A stretch of DNA of 57,819 nucleotides from an uncultured Eubacteriales bacterium. GTDB taxonomy: Bacteria > Bacillota > Clostridia > Oscillospirales > Oscillospiraceae. The notes under the pieces were generated by a model, which saw only the letters and a program-made list of their open reading frames with translations, had not been told where the DNA came from and made no database searches. Positions 40,645 through 49,455 of the stretch are shown here, one piece after another. The first letter of the stretch is position 1. Each line of letters begins with the position of its first letter. Both the position numbers and the translations under genes were made by a program. The stretch spans positions 1-57,819 of the forward strand of contig ONSQ01000002.1 of assembly GCA_900320465.1 (NCBI GenBank). The letters are read 5' to 3'.

Positions 40645-40854
40645 ATGAAAAACCGGATCGAAGAGATCCGCCGGCTGCGCGGCATACGGCAGGAGGACTT
40701 TGCCAAAGCCATGGGCGTCTCGCGCCAGACGATCAGCTCGCTGGAGACCGGGCGCTACAACCCCTCGATCTTTCTGGCTTACAGGATCGCGCGGTTCTTC
40801 GATCTGACGATCGAAGAGGTTTTTCTCTTTGAGGAAAGCGAGGAAGGGAAATGA
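40645..40854 (+). CDS. Xre-family (Cro/CI-type HTH) regulator
   Basis: A 69-residue HTH protein (RRLRGIRQEDFAKAMGVSRQ, then TISSLETGRYNPS) of the short type usually placed before membrane/ABC genes. The ATG at 40645 follows AGAAAGTG. It overlaps the next gene by ATGA. Two TGTAAAG-type operators in its promoter suggest autorepression. Confidence 0.9.
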   Translation: MKNRIEEIRRLRGIRQEDFAKAMGVSRQTISSLETGRYNPSIFLAYRIARFFDLTIEEVFLFEESEEGK

Positions 40855-41252
40855 ACAATACCAGGAGAATGATCATCTCCGCTCTCGAGATCCTGATCGG
40901 CGCGGCGCTGCTCGTGGCTGCCAGGGTTGCCCATCTCGACAGCGCCTGGCTGGGCATGGGCGGTGCGCTCGTCGCCGTTGGCCTTGTCCAGCTTGTCCTG
41001 GGCCTGCGCTATCGGGCGGATGCGGATTACCGTGAAAAGACGGATACCGAGGCCACGGACGAGCGCAACCTGTTTATCCGCTCGCGCGCCTGGGTCTGGG
41101 CCGGGACCGGCTTTGTGATCATCGGCGGCGTGCTGACCGTTGTCTTGATGATCCTCGGCAAACATGAGCTCAGCACCGTCCCCGGCATCGCGGTGTGCGT
41201 GCTCATGATACTCTACTGGCTCTCGTATTATTATCTGACCAGAAAATACTGA
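40851..41252 (+). CDS. small membrane protein, DUF2178-like
   Basis: A 133-residue protein with four predicted helices and the internal motif DERNLFIRSRAW, close to the DER..IR motif of DUF2178 proteins that pair with Xre regulators. Overlaps the Xre gene by 4 bp; 20 bp before the ABC ATPase. Function unknown, probably part of the exporter unit. Confidence 0.65.
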   Translation: MNNTRRMIISALEILIGAALLVAARVAHLDSAWLGMGGALVAVGLVQLVLGLRYRADADYREKTDTEATDERNLFIRSRAWVWAGTGFVIIGGVLTVVLMILGKHELSTVPGIAVCVLMILYWLSYYYLTRKY

Positions 41253-41272
41253 TCATACAGGAGGAATGCTCC

Positions 41273-41980
41273 ATGCTTCGTATCGAACATCTGACCAAGA
41301 CCTTCGGCGACAAGGTTGCCGTGGACGATCTGAGTCTGCACATTGCCCCCGGCGAGATTTACGGCTTCATCGGCCACAACGGCGCGGGCAAGACCACCAC
41401 GCTCAAATCCGTTGTCGGCATCCAGAGCTTCGACGCCGGCGAGATCTTTGTCAACGGCCTGTCTGTCAGGACCGACCCTCTGGGCTGCAAGCGCGCCCTG
41501 GCCTACATCCCCGACAACCCGGATCTGTACGAGTTCATGACCGGCAGCCGCTATCTGAACTTCATCGCCGACATTTTCGGCGTCAGCGCCGACGAGCGTA
41601 CCGCGCGCATCCGCGACTATGCCGCCCGCTTCGAGCTGACGGACAGTCTCAACCAGCCCATCTCCGCCTACTCCCACGGCATGAAGCAGAAGCTGGCCAT
41701 CATTGCCGCCTGGCTGCACGAGCCCCGTCTGGTGATCATGGACGAGCCCTTTGTGGGTCTCGACCCCAAGGCCGCCTTTCTGCTCAAGGCCATGATGCGC
41801 GAGCTGTGCGACCGCGGCGGTGCGATCTTCTTCTCCACCCATGTGCTGGAGGTGGCCGAAAAGCTGTGCGACAAGGTGGCCATCATCAAGCAGGGCAGAC
41901 TGATCCGTTCCGGCACCATGGACGAGGTCCGGGGCGATGAATCGCTGGAGGAGGTCTTCCTGGAGCTGGAGGCGGAGTGA
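41273..41980 (+). CDS. ABC transporter ATP-binding protein
   Basis: A 235-residue ATPase: Walker A GHNGAGKTT, Q-loop region AYIPDNPDLYEF, signature YSHGMKQK (degenerate LSGGQ as usual for this exporter group), Walker B LVIMDEPF and switch His in FFSTHVLE. AGGAGG precedes ATG 41273. The stop TGA shares its last base with the start codon of the permease gene. Confidence 0.93.
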   Translation: MLRIEHLTKTFGDKVAVDDLSLHIAPGEIYGFIGHNGAGKTTTLKSVVGIQSFDAGEIFVNGLSVRTDPLGCKRALAYIPDNPDLYEFMTGSRYLNFIADIFGVSADERTARIRDYAARFELTDSLNQPISAYSHGMKQKLAIIAAWLHEPRLVIMDEPFVGLDPKAAFLLKAMMRELCDRGGAIFFSTHVLEVAEKLCDKVAIIKQGRLIRSGTMDEVRGDESLEEVFLELEAE

Positions 41981-43578
41981 TGGTCAGAATTCTGCTGAAA
42001 AAACAGCTGATGGAGATTTTCCGCAGCTACTTCTACGACACCCGCCGCAACAAGGCCCGTTCCCGGCTGTCCACGGCGATGTACATCGCGCTCTTTGCCC
42101 TGCTGATGTTCGGCTTTCTGGGCGGCAGCTTTGGCTCCATGGCCATGAGTCTGTGCGCCCCCCTCGTTTCCGTCGGCGCGGCCTGGCTGTACTTTGTCCT
42201 ATTCTCGCTGATTGCCCTGCTGCTGGGCGTCTTCGGCAGTGTGTTTTCCACCTACACGGGTCTGTACCTGGCCAAGGACAACGACCTGCTCTTCTCCCTT
42301 CCCATCCCGCCCGGCGCGATCCTCTGCGCCCGGCTGCTGGGTGTGTATCTGATGGGTCTTCTCTACACCTCTGTGGTGATCGTGCCGGCCGTGGCGGTGT
42401 ATCTGCTGAACGCTCCCTTCTCTGTCGGGGCCCTGCTGGGCAGCCTGCTGCTGATCTTTCTGCTGTCGGTGATCGTGCTGCTCCTGTCCTGTCTGCTGGG
42501 CTGGGTGGTAGCCAAGGTCAGCCTGCGGCTGAAGAACAAGAGCTTTGTCACGGTGCTGCTCTCTCTGGGCTTTCTCGCGCTGTACTACGTGGGCTATTTC
42601 CGGGCCATGAACTGGGTCGAGGGGCTGATCGCCAACGCCGCCCAAATCAGCGCCTCCCTGCGCTCGCGCGCCGCAGCGCTCTATGTCTTCGGCCGTATGG
42701 GCGAGGGTGACGGGCTTTCCATGCTGCTCTGTACCCTGGTGGTGGGCGTGCTGTTCGTGCTGGTCTGGCTGCTGCTGAGCAAAAGCTTCTTCGCCGTGGC
42801 CACCGCCACCGGCCCGGTCAAAGCCGCACGGGGCGGTTACAGCCGCGTCCGCCGGAAGAGCCCCGACGCTGCCCTGCTGGCCAAGGAGTTCGGTCGTCTG
42901 GGTTCCAGCGCCAACTACATTCTCAACTGCGCCCTGGGCGCCATGCTGCTGCCCGTCGCGGGCGTGGCGCTGCTGCTGCGTGGCTCCGCCCTGGTCGGAG
43001 CGCTCAACGGCGTGTTCGGCTCGCTGAAGGGCGCGGTGTGCGTGCTGCTGTGCGTCATGCTCTGCTCTGTCTCCTCGATGATCGACACGGCGGCCGCCTC
43101 CGTCTCGCTGGAGGGCAAAAACATCTGGCTGCCCCGCTCGCTGCCCGTCCGGCCCTGGCAGGTGCTGCGCGCCAAGCTGCGCGTCCAGCTGCTGCTGGCC
43201 ATGCCCGCGCTGCTCTTCGCCTCTCTCTGTGCCGCCGTCGTGCTGCGCGCCGACGCCCTCGAGACGCTCGCTCTCGTCCTCCAGCCCCAGAGCTTTGCTC
43301 TCTTCTTCGCCCACCTGGGGCTGTGGCTGGACCTGCGGCGGGGCAATCTGGCCTGGACCAACGAGCTTGCCCCCATCAAGCAGAGTCTGACCATCCTCAT
43401 CATTCTCCTGGGCGGCTTCGCGGCCGCGGCGCTCCCGGCGCTGGGCTTCCTGCTGCTGGCGCCTCCTCTCCCCGGCTCGGTCTGGATGCTGCTCTTCGCC
43501 CTGGCGGGCTTCCTGGGCGCGCTCCTGCTGCGGCTCGCTCTGCGCCGCCGCGGCGAAACGCTCTTCATGGAGCTCTGA
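41980..43578 (+). CDS. ABC exporter permease
   Basis: A 532-residue protein with roughly 12 predicted helices, partner of the preceding ATPase. The start ATG 41980 (a GTG at 41977 is in frame just before it) overlaps the ATPase stop. The helical pattern and the N-terminal RILLKKQLMEIFRSYFYDTR resemble the large single permeases of clostridial drug or peptide exporters. Substrate unknown. Confidence 0.8.
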   Translation: MVRILLKKQLMEIFRSYFYDTRRNKARSRLSTAMYIALFALLMFGFLGGSFGSMAMSLCAPLVSVGAAWLYFVLFSLIALLLGVFGSVFSTYTGLYLAKDNDLLFSLPIPPGAILCARLLGVYLMGLLYTSVVIVPAVAVYLLNAPFSVGALLGSLLLIFLLSVIVLLLSCLLGWVVAKVSLRLKNKSFVTVLLSLGFLALYYVGYFRAMNWVEGLIANAAQISASLRSRAAALYVFGRMGEGDGLSMLLCTLVVGVLFVLVWLLLSKSFFAVATATGPVKAARGGYSRVRRKSPDAALLAKEFGRLGSSANYILNCALGAMLLPVAGVALLLRGSALVGALNGVFGSLKGAVCVLLCVMLCSVSSMIDTAAASVSLEGKNIWLPRSLPVRPWQVLRAKLRVQLLLAMPALLFASLCAAVVLRADALETLALVLQPQSFALFFAHLGLWLDLRRGNLAWTNELAPIKQSLTILIILLGGFAAAALPALGFLLLAPPLPGSVWMLLFALAGFLGALLLRLALRRRGETLFMEL

Positions 43579-43584
43579 AACATC

Positions 43585-43627
43585 AAAAAAAACTGGCTGT
43601 TGCGAACTGCAGCAGCCAGTTTTTTTA
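43585..43627. terminator. bidirectional terminator between ABC and sulfoquinovosidase genes
   Basis: AAAAAACTGGCTG / CAGCCAGTTTTTT stem with T runs on both sides. Confidence 0.9.
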
Positions 43628-43646
43628 TTCCAGTATCGGTATGCTC

Positions 43647-45656
43647 TTATCGATAATCCTCCGCCAGTGTGCGGAACAGCGCCTCGTGCTCGCAGCCCTC
43701 GCGGTAGAATACCGGGATCTTCCCCATGGGCGCCTCCACCGTGATCTCGCCTCCCGTGAAGCGCTCGCCGCTCCACAGATGAACCCACGCGCCCCGGGGC
43801 AGATACACCCTGCGCGTCTGCTCGCCGCTCTTCACCACCGGGGCGACAAGCAGCTCCTCGCCCAGCAGATAGCTGAAATTGTCCCGCTCATAGGCCCGCT
43901 CGTCCGCGCCCTCGTCGAAGAACAGCGGCCGCATCACGGGCACGCCCTTTTCGGCGTTGATGGCCACGCAGGCCTTCATATAGGGCAAAAGCGCGCTGTG
44001 CAGACGGCTGAGCCGGGCAGCGTCTCGGATCGTCTCCTCGTCTGAGTACAGCTGCACGTTGTCGTCCGGCCGATTGCCCTCGTGGGTGCGCATGACCGGC
44101 GTAAAGCAGGCGAATTCCAGCCAGCGCAGCAGCAGCTCCCGGCTGCGCTTCATGCCGTAGAGGGTGGTATAGCCGCCCGCGTCGCTGCAGTGCAGTCCAA
44201 AGCCGCTCATGCCCAGGCTCAGCGCCCCCGTGATCACCGAGGGCAGCCCGTCGTCCTCGCTCCAGTCCACGTTCTGATCGCCCGCCCAGGCCAGCGTGGA
44301 GTACGCGCCGCTTCCCGCGGCGCCGGCGCGCATGAAGAACACGCACTCGCCGCCGAGACCGCACTCGTCCACCGCCTCGCGGTTGCATCTGGCCCACAGC
44401 AGCGGCCAGAGATTGTGCATTTTCCTTCCCGAGCCGCCGCAGCACACCGCGTCCGCGGGCAGATATTCGCCGAAGTCGGCCATCCAGCCCCGCAGGCCCA
44501 GTCCGATCAGGTTCTCTTTGATCACGTCCTTGTACCAGCCGAAGGCCTCCGGCATGGTCAGATCCACCACGCCGCAGTCGTATTCGCCGAAATCGAACAG
44601 ATAATCCTCCCCCGCGGCGTTTTTGACGAAGTAGCCCTTGTCTCTTGCCTCGTTGAAGAGCACGCCGCCCTCCACCAGATAGGGGTTGATATAGCCCATC
44701 CATCTGGTGTCCGGATCTCTGGCGATCAGCTCATCGAGCCCGGGATACATCTCCCTGTTCCAGCGCCAGTCCCACTGCAGCCGTTTGCCGAAGGAGGTCA
44801 CGCGCTTGCCCTCCCAGTCCTGGATCCACACGGCCGGGATCTCCATGCCGCCCCGGCGGCACTTGTCCAGCAGCGCCGTGACGCGCTCGCTTCCTCCCTG
44901 GGCGCCCAGCCAGATGCCGCGCATGGCCCAGTCCGGCAGCTCACGCTGACGGCCCAGCAGGCCGCTTAGCTTTTCCGCCAGTCCCCGGTAGCTCTCCGCC
45001 GTGCCCAGCGCCAGCGAAAAATGGGACGCCCACAGGCCGATCTCGTGAAAGCGCTCGTCGCGGAAGTCCAGCTCGGCGTATTCATAGTTCCCCAGATGGG
45101 CGAAATACAGCCGCGAGGAGACGAAGCTGGGCTGCGGGTAAAAGGTGGTGTGATAGTCGCCCCCGGCCCGGTCGTTCAGATCGGCCAGGCGCGTGATTTC
45201 GGTCAGCTTGTTGCGTCCCACGCCCTGCTCCCGCGTCCAGATGGGAAAGAGTCTGCCCCGCAGGTCCAGGCAGGAAAACTGCTCGCCGCCGCCCATCACA
45301 TGCTCGCCCTTTTCCGCGGCCAGGCGCAGGTACAGCCGGTTGACCGTTCCGTCCTCCGCCGCGCCGTCCAGAAACAACACGCCGTCCTTTTCCGTCACCG
45401 TGACGCGCAGTTCCCCCGTCAGACACGGATGGACGAAGCGCAGCACGGTATCCTCTCCGCTGCTCACCGCCCCTGCATAGCGCAGCGCCCAGCGCTCGCT
45501 GACGCGGTCGGTGATGTCGAAATTGCCGCGGTACATGTCGATTTTTTCCTCGCCCCGTCCCGCGAAGAGCATGGGCGCGTCCTCGCTGTGCCGCAGCAGC
45601 GTTTTTCCCTCCAGCGCCAGGGTAAAGCCCCGCGCCGTTTCCTCAAGCTTCCACAT
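43647..45656 (-). CDS. yihQ: GH31 sulfoquinovosidase
   Basis: A 669-residue GH31 enzyme. Rather than a general alpha-glucosidase, it carries the sulfoquinovosidase signature: QDWEGKRVTSFGKRLQWDW. Arg292 and Trp295 in this stretch correspond to the sulfonate-binding Arg301 and Trp304 of E. coli YihQ, and Tyr496 in GGYTTLY to Tyr508. Asp394 (MADFGEYLP) is the predicted nucleophile and Asp460 (AGDQNVDW) the acid/base. It releases sulfoquinovose from glycosides such as SQ-glycerol. There is no signal peptide. It follows the isomerase gene by 32 bp; ribosome site GGAGG. Confidence 0.93.
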   Translation of the reverse strand: MWKLEETARGFTLALEGKTLLRHSEDAPMLFAGRGEEKIDMYRGNFDITDRVSERWALRYAGAVSSGEDTVLRFVHPCLTGELRVTVTEKDGVLFLDGAAEDGTVNRLYLRLAAEKGEHVMGGGEQFSCLDLRGRLFPIWTREQGVGRNKLTEITRLADLNDRAGGDYHTTFYPQPSFVSSRLYFAHLGNYEYAELDFRDERFHEIGLWASHFSLALGTAESYRGLAEKLSGLLGRQRELPDWAMRGIWLGAQGGSERVTALLDKCRRGGMEIPAVWIQDWEGKRVTSFGKRLQWDWRWNREMYPGLDELIARDPDTRWMGYINPYLVEGGVLFNEARDKGYFVKNAAGEDYLFDFGEYDCGVVDLTMPEAFGWYKDVIKENLIGLGLRGWMADFGEYLPADAVCCGGSGRKMHNLWPLLWARCNREAVDECGLGGECVFFMRAGAAGSGAYSTLAWAGDQNVDWSEDDGLPSVITGALSLGMSGFGLHCSDAGGYTTLYGMKRSRELLLRWLEFACFTPVMRTHEGNRPDDNVQLYSDEETIRDAARLSRLHSALLPYMKACVAINAEKGVPVMRPLFFDEGADERAYERDNFSYLLGEELLVAPVVKSGEQTRRVYLPRGAWVHLWSGERFTGGEITVEAPMGKIPVFYREGCEHEALFRTLAEDYR

Positions 45657-45688
45657 GGCAGCCTCCGATACTATCTGTTCTGTCGTTC

Positions 45689-47029
45689 TCAGTAGCGGCA
45701 GACCTCAAAGCCGTACATGTTTGCCAGCGCCTCCAGCGCGCTCGCGTGGCGGCCGCGGATCACGACAAAGTGGGGCTCAAAGCCGTCCTTGACGCTCTTT
45801 TCCACGATCTCGCGGGCGGGGCTGTCGGTCTTGACGACGATGGAGGTGCCGATGAACTGCTTGGGCTTGTCCAGCGCCTCGCCCTCCGTCAGGAAGAAGC
45901 GGAAGAAGCCGTCCGGCTCCCGGCCGATCCGAAAGATCGTGGCCTCCGGGAAGGCCTCGCAGCCGAAGTCCATGGCGGGGCCGATCTTGCGGTTGGGGTG
46001 CACGCCCACCACGGCGCCGGTGTCGCGCCGGGCCAGCGAACAGGCGGCCGCGCCGCAGTGCCAGAAGGTGATGGTGTTCTCTCCCTCGTCCAGCGAGACC
46101 GGGTCGCCGAAGAACACCGGCTGGGAGGACAGACGCATGCCGATCCACATGCTCAGCGCGCCGTAGATATCCGCCTCGCAGGCGGCGGCAACGCCCTCGT
46201 CGTTGAGCATGCTCAGCACCGTGCACACCGGGGTGCCGAAGGCGGTGAAGAAATCCGGCCAGCAGCGGGAGGCAAGGGCTCCGATGTTGTGCTCGCGCAC
46301 GTAGTCGCTGTACGCCTTGAGCAGCCGCGCGTGGTCCACGCGGTTATGCTCCGGCGTCCTATCCAGCCCGCAGGTCATCCGCCCGGTTTTGTCCAGGTAT
46401 TCAGCCGCTTCGTCGTCGGAGCAGCTCCTGGCCCTGTCGATCAGCTCGCGGGCCTCGATGGCCTCCAGCTCCACGCCGAAGGCGTTCATCAGCTCGCTGT
46501 CCAGCGCCCGGCCGAAGCCGAAGCCCTGGGGCGTATGGCCCACCGCGGCCATTTTCAGGCTGCGCATCTCTTTTTTCAGCGCCGCGGCCTTGACGACCGC
46601 CTCGATCGTCTCCTTCGAGCGCTCCTCGTCCGGCGCACCGAAGAGGTATTCAAAGCGTCTGTCGTCGAAGGCGCGCAGGGCGTTGGCCGCGCTGTACGCG
46701 CCGGTGAGCGAGTTGAGCCGCAGCCGTCCGCCGTCGATCACGGGTTCGCGCAGCGTCCAGAGCAGCACCGGGCAGTCGAAGCGGCGCAGCACCTCGGACA
46801 TATAGGCGGCGTTGGCAAAGGTCAGATTCTGGAACACGATCAGATCGGGATTCTTTCCATCGAGATAGGCGCGCAGCGCGTCGATGGAAAGCAGCATCTG
46901 ATCTGGCACGGCAAAGCGCGCGTCGATGCTCTTCAAGAGCGCGGCGGACGCGTCGAACTGGGCCTGCGCGCTCTCCAGATGAAAGGTCGGTACGCCGACC
47001 GGAACATACACGGGGGAGAATTCCTGCAT
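45689..47029 (-). CDS. sulfoquinovose isomerase candidate (L-fucose/arabinose isomerase-like fold)
   Basis: A 446-residue protein of the FucI/AraA-like superfamily: an N-terminal Rossmann half (DLIVFQNLTFANAAYMSEVL), AVGHTPQGFGFG and the C-terminal isomerase half with AACEADIYGALSMWIG (Glu likely metal ligand). In the sulfo-transketolase clusters described from Clostridium an isomerase of this kind converts sulfoquinovose to 6-deoxy-6-sulfofructose (named SqvD there, from memory). Divergently transcribed from the transketolase operon by a TTGACA-17-TATGAT promoter. The sulfosugar role is inferred from context. Confidence 0.75.
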   Translation of the reverse strand: MQEFSPVYVPVGVPTFHLESAQAQFDASAALLKSIDARFAVPDQMLLSIDALRAYLDGKNPDLIVFQNLTFANAAYMSEVLRRFDCPVLLWTLREPVIDGGRLRLNSLTGAYSAANALRAFDDRRFEYLFGAPDEERSKETIEAVVKAAALKKEMRSLKMAAVGHTPQGFGFGRALDSELMNAFGVELEAIEARELIDRARSCSDDEAAEYLDKTGRMTCGLDRTPEHNRVDHARLLKAYSDYVREHNIGALASRCWPDFFTAFGTPVCTVLSMLNDEGVAAACEADIYGALSMWIGMRLSSQPVFFGDPVSLDEGENTITFWHCGAAACSLARRDTGAVVGVHPNRKIGPAMDFGCEAFPEATIFRIGREPDGFFRFFLTEGEALDKPKQFIGTSIVVKTDSPAREIVEKSVKDGFEPHFVVIRGRHASALEALANMYGFEVCRY

Positions 47030-47066
47030 GGTGAAGCCTCCATTGAATTAATAAACTCTGTGAAAC

Positions 47067-47095
47067 ATCATAGTCTCCCCCGCCTCGCTTGTCAA
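47067..47095 (-). promoter_or_regulatory. promoter of isomerase-sulfoquinovosidase operon
   Basis: Minus strand TTGACA (47090-47095), 17-nt spacer, TATGAT (47067-47072). Confidence 0.8.
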
Positions 47096-47126
47096 CAAAA
47101 AATCGCCGTCTGTTGCATGCGCAAGC

Positions 47127-47155
47127 TTGACAAAGGCCTGTTATAGGATTACAAT
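47127..47155 (+). promoter_or_regulatory. promoter of transketolase operon
   Basis: TTGACA (47127-47132), 17-nt spacer, TACAAT (47150-47155). Just downstream are GTTT-GGTT-AAAC (47159-47170) and TTTAATTAAA (47173-47182), possible operator sequences for the ROK regulator of the cluster. Confidence 0.8.
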
Positions 47156-47199
47156 CTCGTTTGGTTAAACCTTTTAATTAAATAGGGAGGAACTTGACT

Positions 47200-48027
47200 T
47201 TGAGTATGGATTGGAAAGCCTGCTGTCGGGAGATCCGCTGTGATATCCTGCGCTGCATCGGCCATCTGGGCGTAGGCCACATCGGCGGCTGTCTGTCGGT
47301 GGTTGAGCTGCTGGCCGTCTTGTATTTTGAAGAGATGAACATTGACCCCGCCGACCCGAAGAAGCCTGGCCGCGACCGTTTTGTGTGCTCCAAGGGCCAC
47401 GCCGGCCCGGCCGTGTACGCCACGCTGTCGAACCGCGGCTACTTTGACAAGGCCGAGCTTTTGACCCTCAACCAGGGCGGCACCCATCTGCCCAGCCACT
47501 GCGACATGAATCTGACGCGCGGCATCGACATGACCACCGGCTCTCTGGGCCAGGGCTTTTCCTGCGCCGTGGGCGTGGCCCTGGGCTCGAAGCTGGAGCG
47601 CGACGGCGCCACGATCTACACCCTCATAGGCGACGGCGAGTCCCAGGAGGGCCAGATCTGGGAGGCGGCCATGTTCGCCGCGGCCAAGAAGCTGTCGAAC
47701 CTGATCGCCTTCACCGACTATAACAAGCTGCAGATCGACGACACCGTGGCCAAGGTCAACGACATCGCGCCTCTGGCCGACAAGTGGCGCGCCTTTGGCT
47801 GGAACGTGATCGAAGTGGCCGACGGCAACGACGCCGGGCAGGTCAGCGCGGCGGTAAAGCTGGCCAAGAGCTGCCGCGGCGGCGAGAAGCCCACCATGGT
47901 GATCCTCAACACCGTCAAAGGCTGCGGCGTCAAGTGGATCGAGGAGCTGGGCTCCGGCAACCACAACTGCAACATCAGCGCCGAGCAGGCCGAGGCCGCC
48001 ATCCGCGAAATCAGAGGGGAGGACTGA
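47200..48027 (+). CDS. sqwG: 6-deoxy-6-sulfofructose transketolase, N-terminal (TPP-binding) subunit
   Basis: A 275-residue TPP-binding half of a split transketolase: CSKGHAGPAVYATL, GSLGQGFSCAVGVALGSKLE and the TPP motif GDGESQEGQIWEAAM followed by DYNKLQIDD. Generic split transketolases look alike; the sulfosugar role is inferred from the cluster (sulfo-TK pathway). A TTG at 47200 is chosen because GGGAGG lies 9 nt upstream; ATG 47206 is 15 nt away. Co-transcribed with the five genes after it. Confidence 0.82.
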   Translation: MSMDWKACCREIRCDILRCIGHLGVGHIGGCLSVVELLAVLYFEEMNIDPADPKKPGRDRFVCSKGHAGPAVYATLSNRGYFDKAELLTLNQGGTHLPSHCDMNLTRGIDMTTGSLGQGFSCAVGVALGSKLERDGATIYTLIGDGESQEGQIWEAAMFAAAKKLSNLIAFTDYNKLQIDDTVAKVNDIAPLADKWRAFGWNVIEVADGNDAGQVSAAVKLAKSCRGGEKPTMVILNTVKGCGVKWIEELGSGNHNCNISAEQAEAAIREIRGED

Positions 48028-48031
48028 GCAT

Positions 48032-48955
48032 ATGGAAATGAGAGCTGTTTATGCCGAATGTCTGGCCGAACTCATGACGCAGGACCGTCATGTGGTGGTG
48101 CTGGACGCGGACCTGGCCAAGGCCAGCGGCACCCGCAAGCTGTACGAGCGCTTCCCTGACCAGATGTTTGACTGCGGCGTTGCCGAGAGCAACATGGCCT
48201 CCATCGCCGCGGGCCTTTCCAGCTACGGCTTCAAGCCCTGGATCGAGAGCTTTTCCCCTTTTGCCACCCGCCGCATCTGCGACCAGATCGCGATCTCCAT
48301 CTCCTACGCCAAGCAGAACGTGAAGATCGTCGGCACCGACCCCGGCATCAGCGCCGAGCTCAACGGCGGCACCCACATGAGCATGGAGGACATCGGCGTG
48401 GTCCGCTCCATCCCCGGCGTTGTGATCTTCGAGCCCGTGGACGAGACCCAGCTGCGCGCCGCCATGCCGGTGCTCAACTCCTATTACGGTCCTGTCTACA
48501 TGCGTCTGTTCCGCAAGGTCACGCCGGACGTGTTCGGCCCCGACTACCGCTTTGACCTCTTCCGGGCCGACACCCTGCGTACCGGCACGGATCTGACGAT
48601 CTGCGTCTCCGGCATGTTCACCCGCGACGTTCTCGACGTGGCCGACGAGCTTGCCGCCGAGGGAGTGAACTGCGAGGTGATCAACGTCCACACCATCAAG
48701 CCCATCGACCGCGAGACCGTCATCGCCTCGGCCCGCAGGACCGGCGCCGTGCTGACGGTGGAGAACCACAACGTCGTCGGCGGTCTGCACTCCGCCGTGT
48801 GCGAGGCTCTGGCCCTCGAGCGCATCCCGGTCAGCGCCCTTGGCGTGCCGGATCGCTTCGGTGAAGTGGGCAAGATCCCCTATCTGCGCCAGGCGCTGGG
48901 CCTGACGAAGGAAGACATCCGCGCCGCCGCGCGCAAGGCCGCCGCGGCGAAATAA
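48032..48955 (+). CDS. sqwH: 6-deoxy-6-sulfofructose transketolase, C-terminal subunit
   Basis: A 307-residue pyrimidine-binding and C-terminal half of transketolase: VVVLDADLAKASGTRKLYER, FDCGVAESNMASIAAGL (Glu in GVAE activates TPP), and the C-terminal regulatory fold with VLTVENHNVVGGLHSAVCEA. It begins 4 bp after the N-terminal subunit. Together they would move C2 units from sulfofructose and sulfoerythrulose to glyceraldehyde 3-phosphate, giving xylulose 5-phosphate and finally sulfoacetaldehyde. Confidence 0.82.
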   Translation: MEMRAVYAECLAELMTQDRHVVVLDADLAKASGTRKLYERFPDQMFDCGVAESNMASIAAGLSSYGFKPWIESFSPFATRRICDQIAISISYAKQNVKIVGTDPGISAELNGGTHMSMEDIGVVRSIPGVVIFEPVDETQLRAAMPVLNSYYGPVYMRLFRKVTPDVFGPDYRFDLFRADTLRTGTDLTICVSGMFTRDVLDVADELAAEGVNCEVINVHTIKPIDRETVIASARRTGAVLTVENHNVVGGLHSAVCEALALERIPVSALGVPDRFGEVGKIPYLRQALGLTKEDIRAAARKAAAAK

Positions 48956-48978
48956 CGATAAAAAGAGGAAAAAACATC

Positions 48979-49455
48979 ATGAAAATTGCAATCGGCAGCG
49001 ATAAATCCGGCTTTTCCGCCAAGGAAGCCATCAAGGCCTACCTCACCGAGGCGGGTATCGACTTTGACGATCTGGGCACGCAGGATCTGGATCACGTGGT
49101 CCCCTACTACGCCGTGGCCGGCAAGGTCGCTCCCCTGGTTCAGAACGGCACCTATGACAAGGCCGTGCTGATCTGCGGCACCGGTGCCGGCATGTGCGTG
49201 GTGTCCAACAAGTTCAAGGGCGTCTACGCCGTTGCCTGCGAGGGCGTGTACAGCGCCAAGATGGCCCGTGCCATCAACAACGCCAACATTCTGGCCATGG
49301 GCGGCTGGATCGTCGGCCCCGAGATGGCCGTGGAGATGGTCAAGACCTTCCTGGCCACCGAATGGTGCCAGGATCTGGAGGACTGGCGCAAGGAGAACAT
49401 GAAGAAGTTCGCCGTCCAGGTCTCCGCCATCGAGGATGAGATCTATGGCAAATAA
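48979..49455 (+). CDS. sqwI: RpiB/LacAB-family isomerase (4-deoxy-4-sulfoerythrose isomerase candidate)
   Basis: A 158-residue protein of the RpiB fold: MKIAIGSDKSGFSAKEAIKA and ICGTGAGMCVVSNKF (catalytic Cys region, CGTG), then a helical C-terminal tail. Length matches RpiB. In the sulfo-TK pathway such an enzyme isomerises sulfoerythrose to sulfoerythrulose so a second transketolase round can follow. It lies between sqwH and the dehydrogenase (11 bp overlap). Family is firm; the substrate is inferred from context. Confidence 0.82.
   Translation: MKIAIGSDKSGFSAKEAIKAYLTEAGIDFDDLGTQDLDHVVPYYAVAGKVAPLVQNGTYDKAVLICGTGAGMCVVSNKFKGVYAVACEGVYSAKMARAINNANILAMGGWIVGPEMAVEMVKTFLATEWCQDLEDWRKENMKKFAVQVSAIEDEIYGK

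Noticed and set aside
43647..45656. Generic alpha-glucosidase annotation of the GH31 gene
   Set aside because: QDWEGKR, TSFGKRLQW and GGYTTLY match the sulfonate-binding residues of sulfoquinovosidases.
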